A stretch of 64,000 bases of DNA, from positions 124,001-188,000 of the forward strand of contig JADLAX010000095.1 of the NCBI GenBank assembly GCA_020848035.1. Reading direction: 5' to 3'. The position numbers and the translations under genes are program-made. Within the stretch, counting starts at the first letter, position 1, and each line of letters opens with the position of its first letter. This stretch comes from Anaerolineae bacterium (lineage in GTDB: Bacteria > Chloroflexota > Anaerolineae > Promineifilales > Promineifilaceae). Under the pieces are notes generated by a model. That model saw only the letters and a list, made by a program, of their open reading frames with translations. It was not told the origin of the DNA and made no database searches. Positions 51,916-59,759 of this stretch are shown here, piece by piece.

Positions 51916-53787
51916 TTAGACGGCCGTTTCCTCCGGCACAATCTGGTCAGACGGCGCAATGCGCCAGAGGTTGAACCACTCATCGTCGAACCCTTTGAGC
52001 TGGGCGGTAAATGGCGTGGCCTTGAGCGGGGATTGGGCCTCCTGGAGCAGTTCCTGCACTTCAGGATCGCAGTACACAAAATTGGAAATGATCAGGTCGT
52101 CGCCCTGGGAAAATTTTTCCAGGCGGGCGGCGATGTTGATGTTGGTGCCAAAGTAGTCCAATCGCTCGTTGAGGGTGACGGCAATGGAGTGCCCGGCGTG
52201 AACGGCCGCTTTCAGCTGCAACGGCCGTTCCCCACCCACCGGATTGGCCAAAATGTGCTGCGCCTTCATCATCGCCCGCAAAGCCGACACCGGGCGGCGA
52301 AACACAGCCATCACCGCGTCGCCAATCGTCTTAACGATGGCCCCGTCTTCGGCAGCAATCGTGTCGTGCAGCACGTCGAAATGGTTGCGTACCAGGCCAA
52401 AGGCAGGTGCGTCGCCAATCTCGCGGTACAGGCGGGTCGAATCACGCAAATCGGTAAACAGCACCGTCAGGCTGCCCACGGAAAATTGCTCGCCGGGTTG
52501 CAAACGCTCCTGGCCAAACAAATCGCGGAAGCGCTGTAAGGTCAGCACCTCGGCGGCGGTGATGGCCTGGTCACTCCAGGCCAGTTCCTCCAGGATAAAC
52601 AGCTGCTCGTCGGGGGTATCGTTCGCCAGCTTTAGCGTCACGTTTTGGGCCAGCTGCGTTACCTCGGGTTCCCAACCAGCGGCGGTGAGGGGAACGGCCG
52701 TTTCTACCACCCCCTCCTGCGCCACACGAAACTGCTGGCTGCCCGGCAGCCCCATCGTGCGGGCGCGGTAGCCGCCAAAATCCAGCGAGACGGTCAACGT
52801 ACGCCGTGCCCCCGGCGGCAGCAGCTGCTGCACGGCGATGTGCGGCGTCTGCTGCGGACCGGCCACGCAAAACTCCACCCGCTCCACCGGCCGGATCGAC
52901 GGATTGGGCGCAAAGGTCAGCTCGATGGAATGTTCGCCGTCAGCCTTAAAGTCGATGTGGCAGCTGGGGCAGTGCACGCTGGTGGTCATGTCGGACAGGT
53001 GGTTGTGTACCCGGTCAGACGCACCCCGGCAGAGCGGGCAGAGCACTTCCCACTGGAAGTCCAGCAGCCCTACCCGCGTAGCCAGCATGGCCAGCTCCAG
53101 CACGTCACGCCGCCGCACCCCCCACTGATCAGCCAGGGCATACGGCCGTAAATGGGCCAGCACCAGATCATCTGCCTCTTTAATTTCCGCCAGCAGCTTG
53201 GCTACCAGCGTGGCATCTGCGCCCTGAGCCAGCAGCTGTTCAGCCATGGTCGTCATGCGGCCTTCCGCGCCAGGGACCAGGCGGTACGGCCGTTTGAGCA
53301 AAGCAGGCGCAGCGTCAATGGCCGCCACCCGGTCGTAAGCCCGCACGGCCCTGTCAAAACGGCGCGGCGCGATCAGCCCCAGGGCAATGGGCTGAGCCAG
53401 CACGCCCAAAATATTGCGCGGCTCCGACCACGTTTCGTACACCAGCGTTGAGCCTCCCCCCGGGCGCGGCGTCAGGGTGGCCAAAATTTCTAAAGAACGC
53501 AGCGGGCCATTTTCATAACGGCGCAGCACGCTGTACCGGTGCGGGGCCACCCATTCAAACGGCTCTTCCACCCAACGAATAGAAATGGGCAGGCGGAATT
53601 TGAGGCGGCGACGGCCGTTGCGGCCCACACCGTGCCCTCCAGCCAGCTCATCAACTGGAAAAACCCCCGTGTCGCGGTTGAGGCGGTTGGTGTCGGCAAA
53701 AAAGGGCCAGAAGGCGTCGGCATCGGCCTGGAGCTGCCATTGCCAGCGGTAATACTTGCGGTTGTCTGAGTGGGTGTTTACGCTCAT
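51916..53787 (-). CDS. Class III nucleotidyl cyclase with SRPBCC and zinc-ribbon domains
   Basis: A 623-residue protein. The N-terminus is an SRPBCC-like lipid-binding domain (about 5-150; YRWQWQLQADADAFWPFF). A DUF5939-like middle follows, with two CxxC pairs (CPLCRGASDRVH and VHCPSCHID) forming a probable zinc ribbon, then a class III cyclase domain with Asp446 (LFTDLRDST) and Asp490 (TIGDAVMAVF) as metal ligands and NINIAARLEKF. The product (cAMP or cGMP) is not settled. ATG 53787 has TATACT seven bases before it, suggesting a leaderless mRNA. Confidence 0.88.
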   Translation of the reverse strand: MSVNTHSDNRKYYRWQWQLQADADAFWPFFADTNRLNRDTGVFPVDELAGGHGVGRNGRRRLKFRLPISIRWVEEPFEWVAPHRYSVLRRYENGPLRSLEILATLTPRPGGGSTLVYETWSEPRNILGVLAQPIALGLIAPRRFDRAVRAYDRVAAIDAAPALLKRPYRLVPGAEGRMTTMAEQLLAQGADATLVAKLLAEIKEADDLVLAHLRPYALADQWGVRRRDVLELAMLATRVGLLDFQWEVLCPLCRGASDRVHNHLSDMTTSVHCPSCHIDFKADGEHSIELTFAPNPSIRPVERVEFCVAGPQQTPHIAVQQLLPPGARRTLTVSLDFGGYRARTMGLPGSQQFRVAQEGVVETAVPLTAAGWEPEVTQLAQNVTLKLANDTPDEQLFILEELAWSDQAITAAEVLTLQRFRDLFGQERLQPGEQFSVGSLTVLFTDLRDSTRLYREIGDAPAFGLVRNHFDVLHDTIAAEDGAIVKTIGDAVMAVFRRPVSALRAMMKAQHILANPVGGERPLQLKAAVHAGHSIAVTLNERLDYFGTNINIAARLEKFSQGDDLIISNFVYCDPEVQELLQEAQSPLKATPFTAQLKGFDDEWFNLWRIAPSDQIVPEETAV

Positions 53788-53794
53788 GATTTTT

Positions 53795-53800
53795 AGTATA
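53795..53800 (-). promoter_or_regulatory. -10 box TATACT for a leaderless cyclase mRNA
   Basis: On the minus strand TATACT ends seven bases before the ATG at 53787. No ribosome-binding site or clear -35 is seen. Confidence 0.5.
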
Positions 53801-53941
53801 CCCTGCCCGATACGGCCGTTCCGTGAAGAGTTCGATGAAAATTCGGCCGTACCGATCTGCCCATCAGACAGCTTCACCAGGAGAAAAATTACCCATTTGC
53901 CCCGCCCTTAAGAAACGTGTAAGCATTGCCAATTCGAAAAG

Positions 53942-54100
53942 TGGCGTAAGGGCGGGACGGCACGGCCAGGATCAGGGAAAAACAGATGGTCTTGTCTCCG
54001 TGCCGTCTCGCCCGGCTTTTAGCTGACGGATTTTTGGGCGAGACAGGCGGGATGGATCGCTCTACGTCAGGCCATGATTTTGGCCCGCCTGTCCCGCCCC
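53942..54100. repeat. About 160-bp MITE-like element, copy 2
   Basis: It starts GTGGCGTAAGGGCGGGACGG and ends GGCCCGCCTGTCCCGCCCC. The same blocks as copy 1 occur in the same order (CTTGTCTCCG, CCGTCTCGCCC, GAGACAGGCGGGA, CGTCAGGCCATGAT), with terminal repeats less perfect. It fills most of the 364-nt gap between the divergent cyclase and J-domain genes. Confidence 0.8.
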
Positions 54101-54114
54101 AACAACACCTTAGA

Positions 54115-54143
54115 TTGAAGGGATGGGCTAAGTGGCATATACT
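54115..54143 (+). promoter_or_regulatory. Promoter for a leaderless J-domain gene mRNA
   Basis: TTGAAG (54115-54120) and TATACT (54138-54143) are 17 bp apart. TATACT ends eight bases before the ATG at 54152, with no ribosome-binding site between. Confidence 0.6.
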
Positions 54144-54151
54144 CGTACACG

Positions 54152-54967
54152 ATGAAAAAAGCAGTGACGGCCGTTCCCACCCCCACTCCAAATCGCCAAC
54201 AGACCGAGGCCGATCTCGATGACGCCCGGCAACAGCTCCTGGACGCTGAAGCCAAACTGGCCCAGGAGCAAGCGGCGGTAAACGCCTTCCGCATGCAGTG
54301 CCGCCTCAAGCTGGGTGATCTGATCGAAGAAACGCTGGCCCTGCGTGCCGAGCGCGAGAGCTGCCTGACAATTCTCAAGCTGCACCAGCAAGACCTGGAA
54401 GCAGAGGCGCGAGATCCCTTTGCCCCCGATGATGAAATGCCGTCCACCGAGACCGTGCACATGGATGAAATTGTGCTGCCGGAGCTGGCCACGCCGCAGC
54501 AGGAAAAGGAAGCGGCCAAGCGGCTGTATCGCGAACTGGCCCGCCGCTTTCATCCCGATCTGGCCGCCGGAACCGCCGAGCGCGCCTACATGACCGCCAT
54601 CATGGCCTCGATCAACATTGCCTACGAGCGGCAGGACGTGACGGCGCTGCACAATCTGGCGGGGGAACTGGACCCAACGGCCGTTGCCGAGCTGGCAGCC
54701 ATCGACAACCTGCAAATGCGCACACTGCGTGAACAGCTGCTCAAAATTCAGCGGCGGCAGCGTAAGGTGCAGCAGCAGTACCGCGCCCTGCGCCAGGACA
54801 ACGTGGCCAAGCTGTGGCGCAAAGCCCAACAGCTGGAAGCCGAAGGCCAAAGCTGGTGGGAAGCGGTCAAACAGGATTTACAAACCATCATTACCCACAC
54901 GCGGACCGAACTGGCGCACCTGCAAACGCAGCTCAACCAGTTTGAAGGCGTAGATGCTGGTGGCTAG
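54152..54967 (+). CDS. J-domain-like protein with flanking coiled coils
   Basis: A 271-residue protein. A central J-domain-like region (about 115-165) has LYRELARRFHPDLAAG with the HPD triad at 134-136 and INIAYERQD, as in DnaJ. Coiled coils flank it (about 15-90 and 180-265). The G/F region and zinc finger of DnaJ are absent, so it is a type III J-protein, possibly recruiting DnaK to an unknown client. No dnaK or grpE is in the window. It lies downstream of the MITE-like element. Confidence 0.75.
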   Translation: MKKAVTAVPTPTPNRQQTEADLDDARQQLLDAEAKLAQEQAAVNAFRMQCRLKLGDLIEETLALRAERESCLTILKLHQQDLEAEARDPFAPDDEMPSTETVHMDEIVLPELATPQQEKEAAKRLYRELARRFHPDLAAGTAERAYMTAIMASINIAYERQDVTALHNLAGELDPTAVAELAAIDNLQMRTLREQLLKIQRRQRKVQQQYRALRQDNVAKLWRKAQQLEAEGQSWWEAVKQDLQTIITHTRTELAHLQTQLNQFEGVDAGG

Positions 54968-54995
54968 TGGTTCGTGGTTCGTACCAGCCACCATA
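54956..54995. repeat. GGTGGCTAGTGG-family hairpin
   Basis: GGTGGCTAGTGGTTCGTGGT is followed by ACCAGCCACCA. It overlaps the 3' end of the J-domain gene. Confidence 0.65.
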
Positions 54996-55070
54996 AATAA
55001 AGATCCACAGATTTCGCAGATTACACAGATTTAATCCGCGCAATCCGCGGCCTATTTTCGAGGAGCAAAA

Positions 55071-55406
55071 ATGAGCTTTGGCATCACCAAAACAATTCCC
55101 GCCGAGCGCGGTCAAGAAGGCATCAACAGTTTGTACGATGGCCGCCTGAACGAGTTTGAGTTTCACATGGCGGGCAAACCGTCCAAACTTAACGTGGGCG
55201 ATTACGTCTACACCATTTTCAACGACATGTTGGTGGGTCGGCTAAAAATCAAGGAGCTGATTGGTGGAGCGGTCAACCCGGACTCGGGCAAGCCGCGCAC
55301 CCTGGTGATGGTCGCCTGCCCCGGCGAGCGGCTGGAAAACCCAATTCCTCGCCAGGGCCATCGCGGCACACGCTACTACGACGGCGCGGACTGGCCGAAG
55401 GATTAG
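55071..55406 (+). CDS. Small conserved-looking protein, unknown function
   Basis: A 111-residue soluble protein that I do not recognise. It starts MSFGITKTIPAERGQEGINS and contains VGDYVYTIFNDMLVGRLKIK, which suggests a small beta-barrel. An AGGAG site precedes the ATG, supporting translation. Its stop overlaps the convergent CoA ligase stop by 4 nt (55403-55406). The preceding spacer carries CACAGATTTCGCAGATTACAC units. Confidence 0.6.
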   Translation: MSFGITKTIPAERGQEGINSLYDGRLNEFEFHMAGKPSKLNVGDYVYTIFNDMLVGRLKIKELIGGAVNPDSGKPRTLVMVACPGERLENPIPRQGHRGTRYYDGADWPKD

Positions 55407-56704
55407 GCCGAACGTGTTCCCGCAGGCAGCATCGTTAACTGGCGTTTGCCGGGCGGGCTGACCCGATCGGACTGCACTTGCACCGAAACGGCCAGCCCCA
55501 ACTGGCGTACGGCGGGCAGATTGGTGATGGCATGGGTAACGGCCGTCTCCAATCCCCCCATCTCCTCCGCCTGCACCGTCACCTGGAGCTGGTTTGCTGA
55601 CACCACCGCCGCAAAATCCAGCACACCGGGCAGCGGGAAGAGCGCATCGTCCAGGTCGGCCATGGTGAGAAATGAGGTGGTTGTGTGGGGAAAACGGCCG
55701 TGCCAGCGATAGCGCACCGTCTCCAGCCGCCGCAAATTTGTGCCACAAGCACACGCCCCCGGCAAAAAGCGGCTGATATCCCCCGTGCGGTAGCGAATGA
55801 GCGGCATGCCCTGCCGCGTCAGCGTGGTGAACACCAGTTCGCCGTATGCGCCGTCCGGCAGCAGCTCCCCCGTCTCTGGATCAACAATCTCAAACAGCAT
55901 GTCCGCCTCGCGCAGATGGTAGCCCGTCCGCGCCGCGCACTCCACACCACCGCCCAGCCCCATCTCCGTCATGCCGTAATGGTTGTAGACGGTGCAGTTC
56001 CAGGCGTTTTCCACCGCCTGCACGATGGCGGCGGGCACGTGGTCGGTGGTGAGCAAGACGCTTTTGAGCTGGGGACGCGGCATTTGTTGGGTAATGGCCG
56101 CCCGCACCAGCGCCAGCACCTGCACCGGCATGCCCACCACACCCGTTGCCTTCTCTGCCTGTAAAATTTCTAGCGTTTGCTTCACGTCAATTACCAGTCC
56201 GTGGGCAATGCCAACAGCCCCCAGCCGGGGCAGCGCCTGGGCCAGCAAATCGCCGACGCTGCCGGGCCGCTCGCCGGGCAGCAAAATCAGCACCCGGTCG
56301 CCGGGCGCGGTAAAGGTGGCCATGCCGATGTGGAAAAAGTCGCGGGTCAGCTCCTGGTCGGCGGCAGTGAAGTAGAGCCGCTTGGGCGGGCCGCTGGTGC
56401 CAGAGGTGTCCAGCGTCACCACCCGCGCAATCTCACTTTGGGAGACGGTGAGGAGGGTTAACGGCCGTTCCCTAACATCATCGGCCGTGGTAAACGGCAG
56501 CGCCTGCAATTCAGCCAGCGAAGACATTTTTTCCGGCAGCCCCGCCAATTTTTTGCGATAAAACGGACTGCGCGCGCGGCACAAAACCAGCGTCTCATTC
56601 AATTTGTCCAGCTGGTACGACTCAATCGCCGCCCGTGTTAAGGCTTCCGGCGGGCAGCCAATTTTTTTAGCAATCCAGGAGTGTAAAGGCGTTTGTTGAG
56701 TCAT
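55403..56704 (-). CDS. PaaK-like AMP-dependent CoA ligase (DVU_1553-like)
   Basis: A 433-residue adenylate-forming enzyme of the phenylacetate-CoA ligase / F390 synthetase group. The phosphate loop is DTSGTSGPPKR, with VYNHYGMTEMGLGGGVEC (adenylate site), then PLIRYRTGDISRF. Its position in the Mo-hydroxylase cassette and family resemblance point to the DVU_1553 type rather than to phenylacetate catabolism. The adenylated substrate is unknown. It is the last gene of the cassette (86-nt gap after the radical SAM gene) and converges with the 55071 gene. Confidence 0.82.
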   Translation of the reverse strand: MTQQTPLHSWIAKKIGCPPEALTRAAIESYQLDKLNETLVLCRARSPFYRKKLAGLPEKMSSLAELQALPFTTADDVRERPLTLLTVSQSEIARVVTLDTSGTSGPPKRLYFTAADQELTRDFFHIGMATFTAPGDRVLILLPGERPGSVGDLLAQALPRLGAVGIAHGLVIDVKQTLEILQAEKATGVVGMPVQVLALVRAAITQQMPRPQLKSVLLTTDHVPAAIVQAVENAWNCTVYNHYGMTEMGLGGGVECAARTGYHLREADMLFEIVDPETGELLPDGAYGELVFTTLTRQGMPLIRYRTGDISRFLPGACACGTNLRRLETVRYRWHGRFPHTTTSFLTMADLDDALFPLPGVLDFAAVVSANQLQVTVQAEEMGGLETAVTHAITNLPAVRQLGLAVSVQVQSDRVSPPGKRQLTMLPAGTRSA

Positions 56705-56789
56705 AAGATGGAATGGGACACAGATTCACACAGATTGGCGCAAGTTGCGCTTACAGATAAAAAACTCTGCGTACTCCGCGCCTCCGCGG

Positions 56790-58148
56790 TTAAATCTTTT
56801 CCCGGTACAGGGCACGGCCGTTTCTATCCGTCAAATTATAGGCGCAAAAGGGGATGAGACGGCCGTCTGGGCTGACGGTGTGGATGCAGCAGTCGCGCAG
56901 CCGCTCCAAATCCAGCGTCCAGGCATCCTGAAACGCCATGCCGGAGATAAAAAAGGTGTGCGTTTTGGCCCGCTGCAACAGCACATCCCACTCGCCCAAG
57001 CTGGGACCGTTGCTAACCGGAACCACAGCGTCCAGGGCAATCCAGTTGCTGGCCACAAACGACCGTGCCTTGGCGGCACCTTCAGCGGCGCTGGTGGGCT
57101 GGCAGCCGCAGCCTTGCGGCTCATTTTTGGACCAGGGGATGAGACGGCCGTTGGGCATCAGCACAAAATTGCCGTGGAAGGAGCAAAGCGCGTTCTCGCA
57201 GCCGCCGGGGGCCAGCGCATCTGGCGCAACCAGCCCGTCACTTTGGTCCACCACCAGCCGCATCACATCGGGAATGGTCAGGCGGTCGGCGTCAGTTGGG
57301 GCGATGGGATAGCGCCCGAAGTAGCTGATCGGCTGGAAATGCACGCCGCGCACCGCCGGAGCGTAGCGCAGGGCAAAGCGCAGAATCTCGCCGACGTTGT
57401 GGTCGTTGACGCCCGGTTTCAGCACCGGCACCAGAATGACGCCGATGTCGTTGGCGGCACAATTTTCGATGGCGGCGATTTTTTGTTGGAGCAACGGCCG
57501 TCCTCGCAGTGCCTCAAAAATGGTGCTCTCGGTCCCGTCAAACTGCAAAAAGACGGAGCTGAGCCCGGCGGCGCGCAGGGTGGCCGCGTAGGCCGGGTCT
57601 TCGGCCAGGCGCAGGCCGTTGCTGTTGATCTGGATAAAGCCAAAGCCCAGCTCCCGCCCCAGCCGGATGATGTCTGGCAAATCGCGGCGCACGGTGGGTT
57701 CGCCGCCGGAGAGCTGCACGTTGCACGGGCCGTTGCTGGCCAGCAGCATCCGGTACCAGCTTTCGATGGTCGCCAGATCGGGGTCGGGTGGCGGCTGGTG
57801 GGCGGCGTCGGCAAAGCAGACGGGGCAGTGCAGGTTGCAGCGCTGGGTGATTTCCAGCAGGGCGGTGCAGGTTTGCTGGCGATGGTCGGCGCAGAGGCCG
57901 CAGTCGTAGGGGCAGCCGTGGGTTACGGCCGTTGCTGGTCGCTCGGGGTAGGCGGGGGTTTTCGGCCGTACCCAGCCCGCATACGATTCCGCGCCGCGCC
58001 AGACGATGGTCTCGAAGGTGCCGTGTTCGGGGCAGGTTTTGCGCAGGTACACGGCATCATCCCGCAGCACCCGCGCGGCTGGCAGCAGCGCCAGGCATTC
58101 CGGGCAGACGCTTTCGCTGGGGGATAAGATTTGAGCGGTATTGATCAT
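56790..58148 (-). CDS. Radical SAM enzyme with extra Cys clusters
   Basis: A 452-residue radical SAM protein. An N-terminal CPEC (Cys15, Cys18) and TCPEHG resemble the tetraether-synthase-like group. Next are CPYDCGLC (Cys79, 83, 86), then the SAM-cluster motif CNLHCPVC (Cys104, 108, 111) and GGEPT. A further Cys cluster lies in the C-terminal part (GCGCQ and RDCCIH). It therefore probably holds three or more Fe-S clusters. Genes of this type occur beside Mo-hydroxylase cassettes (TrsS-like, from memory), so the reaction is unlikely to be lipid synthesis. ATG 58148 is chosen; an upstream frame from 58190 translates a repeat. Reaction unknown. Confidence 0.8.
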   Translation of the reverse strand: MINTAQILSPSESVCPECLALLPAARVLRDDAVYLRKTCPEHGTFETIVWRGAESYAGWVRPKTPAYPERPATAVTHGCPYDCGLCADHRQQTCTALLEITQRCNLHCPVCFADAAHQPPPDPDLATIESWYRMLLASNGPCNVQLSGGEPTVRRDLPDIIRLGRELGFGFIQINSNGLRLAEDPAYAATLRAAGLSSVFLQFDGTESTIFEALRGRPLLQQKIAAIENCAANDIGVILVPVLKPGVNDHNVGEILRFALRYAPAVRGVHFQPISYFGRYPIAPTDADRLTIPDVMRLVVDQSDGLVAPDALAPGGCENALCSFHGNFVLMPNGRLIPWSKNEPQGCGCQPTSAAEGAAKARSFVASNWIALDAVVPVSNGPSLGEWDVLLQRAKTHTFFISGMAFQDAWTLDLERLRDCCIHTVSPDGRLIPFCAYNLTDRNGRALYREKI

Positions 58149-58149
58149 G

Positions 58150-58212
58150 GGGTGATTAGAGATTGGAGATTGGAGATTGGTCTTAGCCAATCTCCAATCT
58201 CTAATCTCCAGT
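58150..58212. repeat. GGAGATTGG-family hairpin
   Basis: GATTAGAGATTGGAGATTGG is mirrored by CCAATCTCCAATCTCTAATC across TCTTAG. It lies upstream of the radical SAM gene and overlaps the 3' end of the C-GCAxxG gene by a few bases. Confidence 0.75.
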
Positions 58213-58632
58213 TACCTCGTATTTTTTGAGCAGTTCGTTGGCTTTTTCGTAGGTGGTCAGCACCAGATTGGGGCAGCGGGATTTCATGTTGGCCGGTTCG
58301 CCCACCAGAATGTCGTCGCAGCGAATGCCGCCGTAATTTTGGCCGTGCTCCGCCTTGAACCATTCCACCAGCTCCTGCACCATCTGGTCCAGGCGGGGAT
58401 TGTCTGGTTCCTCTGGTGTGCCTTTACCGGCGTACAGCCCCAAAAGACACGCCCCACCGGTGAGCGCACCACATGTTTCGCCGGAAAAGCCCAGGCCACC
58501 CGCCAGCGCCCGCGCCGCGCGAAGCAGCGCCGGGTTGCTCTCGTGGCGGTCTTGCAGGGCCATGTTTAGCAAAATCTGGCTGCAATAAAAGCCCTGCTGC
58601 TTCAACTCCAACATGCGCATCAACTCTTCCAT
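58201..58632 (-). CDS. C-GCAxxG-C-C family protein (DVU_1555-like)
   Basis: A 143-residue protein with the family Cys pattern: Cys17 (GFYCSQ), Cys54 in GETCGALTGG, Cys62, Cys105 and Cys120. These usually bind a metal cluster or act as a redox relay. ATG 58632 follows AAGGAT, so the GTG at 58653 is rejected. It sits in the Mo-hydroxylase cassette between a methyltransferase and a radical SAM enzyme, so an electron-transfer or assembly role is inferred. It is soluble. Confidence 0.85.
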   Translation of the reverse strand: MEELMRMLELKQQGFYCSQILLNMALQDRHESNPALLRAARALAGGLGFSGETCGALTGGACLLGLYAGKGTPEEPDNPRLDQMVQELVEWFKAEHGQNYGGIRCDDILVGEPANMKSRCPNLVLTTYEKANELLKKYEVTGD

Positions 58633-58649
58633 CGCCAAATCCTTTTGGA

Positions 58650-58735
58650 ACACAGAGTTACACAGAGCAGACAGAGAGATTCACAGAGGTAAATCTCTGT
58701 GAACCTTTGTGCATTCTCTGTGTGTCTCTGTGTCA
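58650..58735. repeat. CACAGAG-family hairpin
   Basis: GGAACACAGAGTTACACAGA and GAGATTCACAGAGG are mirrored by CCTCTGTGAAC-type units such as CTCTGTGTGTCTCTGTGTC. On the minus strand it overlaps the last 18 codons and stop of the methyltransferase gene. Confidence 0.8.
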
Positions 58736-59442
58736 CGTTTTCTTCCCAGGAGGAGGAAGTAGCCGGGTTTGAGGGTGGCAACGGCCGTTGCCACCCCCAT
58801 TCCGTCCTCCCCCGCACACCCCCAGAAGTTGGCCAGCGACCCGTACTGCCAGATGATTTGTACGGTCAGCTGCTTGAGTGCTTCTTTGTTGTCTTCCCAA
58901 TAAGTGATGGCAAACCCGGCCTCCGCCAGCAGTGTTTCGATTTGCCCCTGGCTGAACGCCCCGCTGACGCAGCAAGAAAGCGGCAGCTGCCGCGCCGCCG
59001 CCATGCCCGCCGGATTTCCCGCCAGCATGTCGCTGAGGATGAGCGTGCCGCCGGGCCGCAGCACGCGGGCAAATTCAGCCAGCGCCGCCGCCGCGTCATC
59101 CATCAGCGAGAGGCAGCATTCGGCCAGCAGCGCGCCGAAGGCGTGGTTAGCAAAGGGCAGCGTTTCGCCCCGGCCCTGAGTGAGCGTGAGATGGGGGGAA
59201 CGATTATTTCCTTGAGCGAGCAGCTTGCTAGATGGGTCAAGCCCCACCGCCTGCATTCCCAGCCCGGCCAAATAATCCAGCGTTGCCCCCGCGCCACAGC
59301 CGACGTCGAGAACGGCCGTACCCGCCACCCATTCCGCCAGCGCCAACGCCCGCTGCGTCAGCGCCAGTCCACCCGGCCGGATCGTGTTCCCGGTCACCCG
59401 CTGCACACCTTCCAGTTCATAAACTCGACAAGCTTCGTTCAT
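58681..59442 (-). CDS. SAM-dependent methyltransferase (DVU_1556-like)
   Basis: A 253-residue class I methyltransferase. Motif I is VLDVGCGAGATLDYLAG, followed by AVGLDPSS, GETLPFANHAFGAL, and RPGGTLILSDML. It belongs to the methylase-11 group. The last 18 residues (RDTETHRECTKVHRDLPL) are translated CACAGAG repeat, so the original end was probably near FLLLGRK. It lies 105 nt after the zinc-ribbon gene, separated by a hairpin repeat. The methylated substrate is unknown; adjacency to a radical SAM enzyme and a Mo hydroxylase suggests cofactor or protein modification. Confidence 0.85.
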   Translation of the reverse strand: MNEACRVYELEGVQRVTGNTIRPGGLALTQRALALAEWVAGTAVLDVGCGAGATLDYLAGLGMQAVGLDPSSKLLAQGNNRSPHLTLTQGRGETLPFANHAFGALLAECCLSLMDDAAAALAEFARVLRPGGTLILSDMLAGNPAGMAAARQLPLSCCVSGAFSQGQIETLLAEAGFAITYWEDNKEALKQLTVQIIWQYGSLANFWGCAGEDGMGVATAVATLKPGYFLLLGRKRDTETHRECTKVHRDLPL

Positions 59443-59540
59443 AAGAAGAAGTTACACAGAGTTACACAGAGATAACACGGAGTTCCACGGAGAAAAACCT
59501 CTGTGAATCTCTGTGTCTCCTCTGCGTAACTCTGTGTTCC
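59443..59540. repeat. CACAGAG-family hairpin
   Basis: GTTACACAGAGTTACACAGA and CACGGAGTTCCACGG are mirrored by CCTCTGTGAATCTCTGTG and CGTAACTCTGTG. It separates the methyltransferase and zinc-ribbon genes. Confidence 0.8.
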
Positions 59541-59546
59541 AATGTT

Positions 59547-59759
59547 TTATTTATCCTCCAACGTCTTCTCCACCTCGGCCATTTTGCCCAGCGCCAGCGC
59601 CTCGGGCACAAACACCTGGCCACATTCCGGGCAGACCGGCATGTCGACCGGGAAGCTGCTACCCAGGTAGGCAACATCTACTTTTTTGGTCACCAGGGCC
59701 ACCTGGCAGCGGGCGCAAATCCAGTTGGCCGCATCGGAGAGATCGAGTTTGATGCTCAC
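59547..59759 (-). CDS. Small Cys4 zinc-ribbon/redox protein (DVU_1557-like)
   Basis: A 70-residue protein with two CxxC pairs, CARC (near residue 15) and CPEC (near 43), a zinc ribbon or rubredoxin-like fold. Its ATG overlaps the stop of the upstream Fe-S/FAD oxidoreductase gene by 4 nt, implying coupled translation. It resembles the DVU_1557 redox protein of the same neighbourhood. It probably supports metal or electron transfer in the cassette. Confidence 0.75.
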   Translation of the reverse strand: MSIKLDLSDAANWICARCQVALVTKKVDVAYLGSSFPVDMPVCPECGQVFVPEALALGKMAEVEKTLEDK

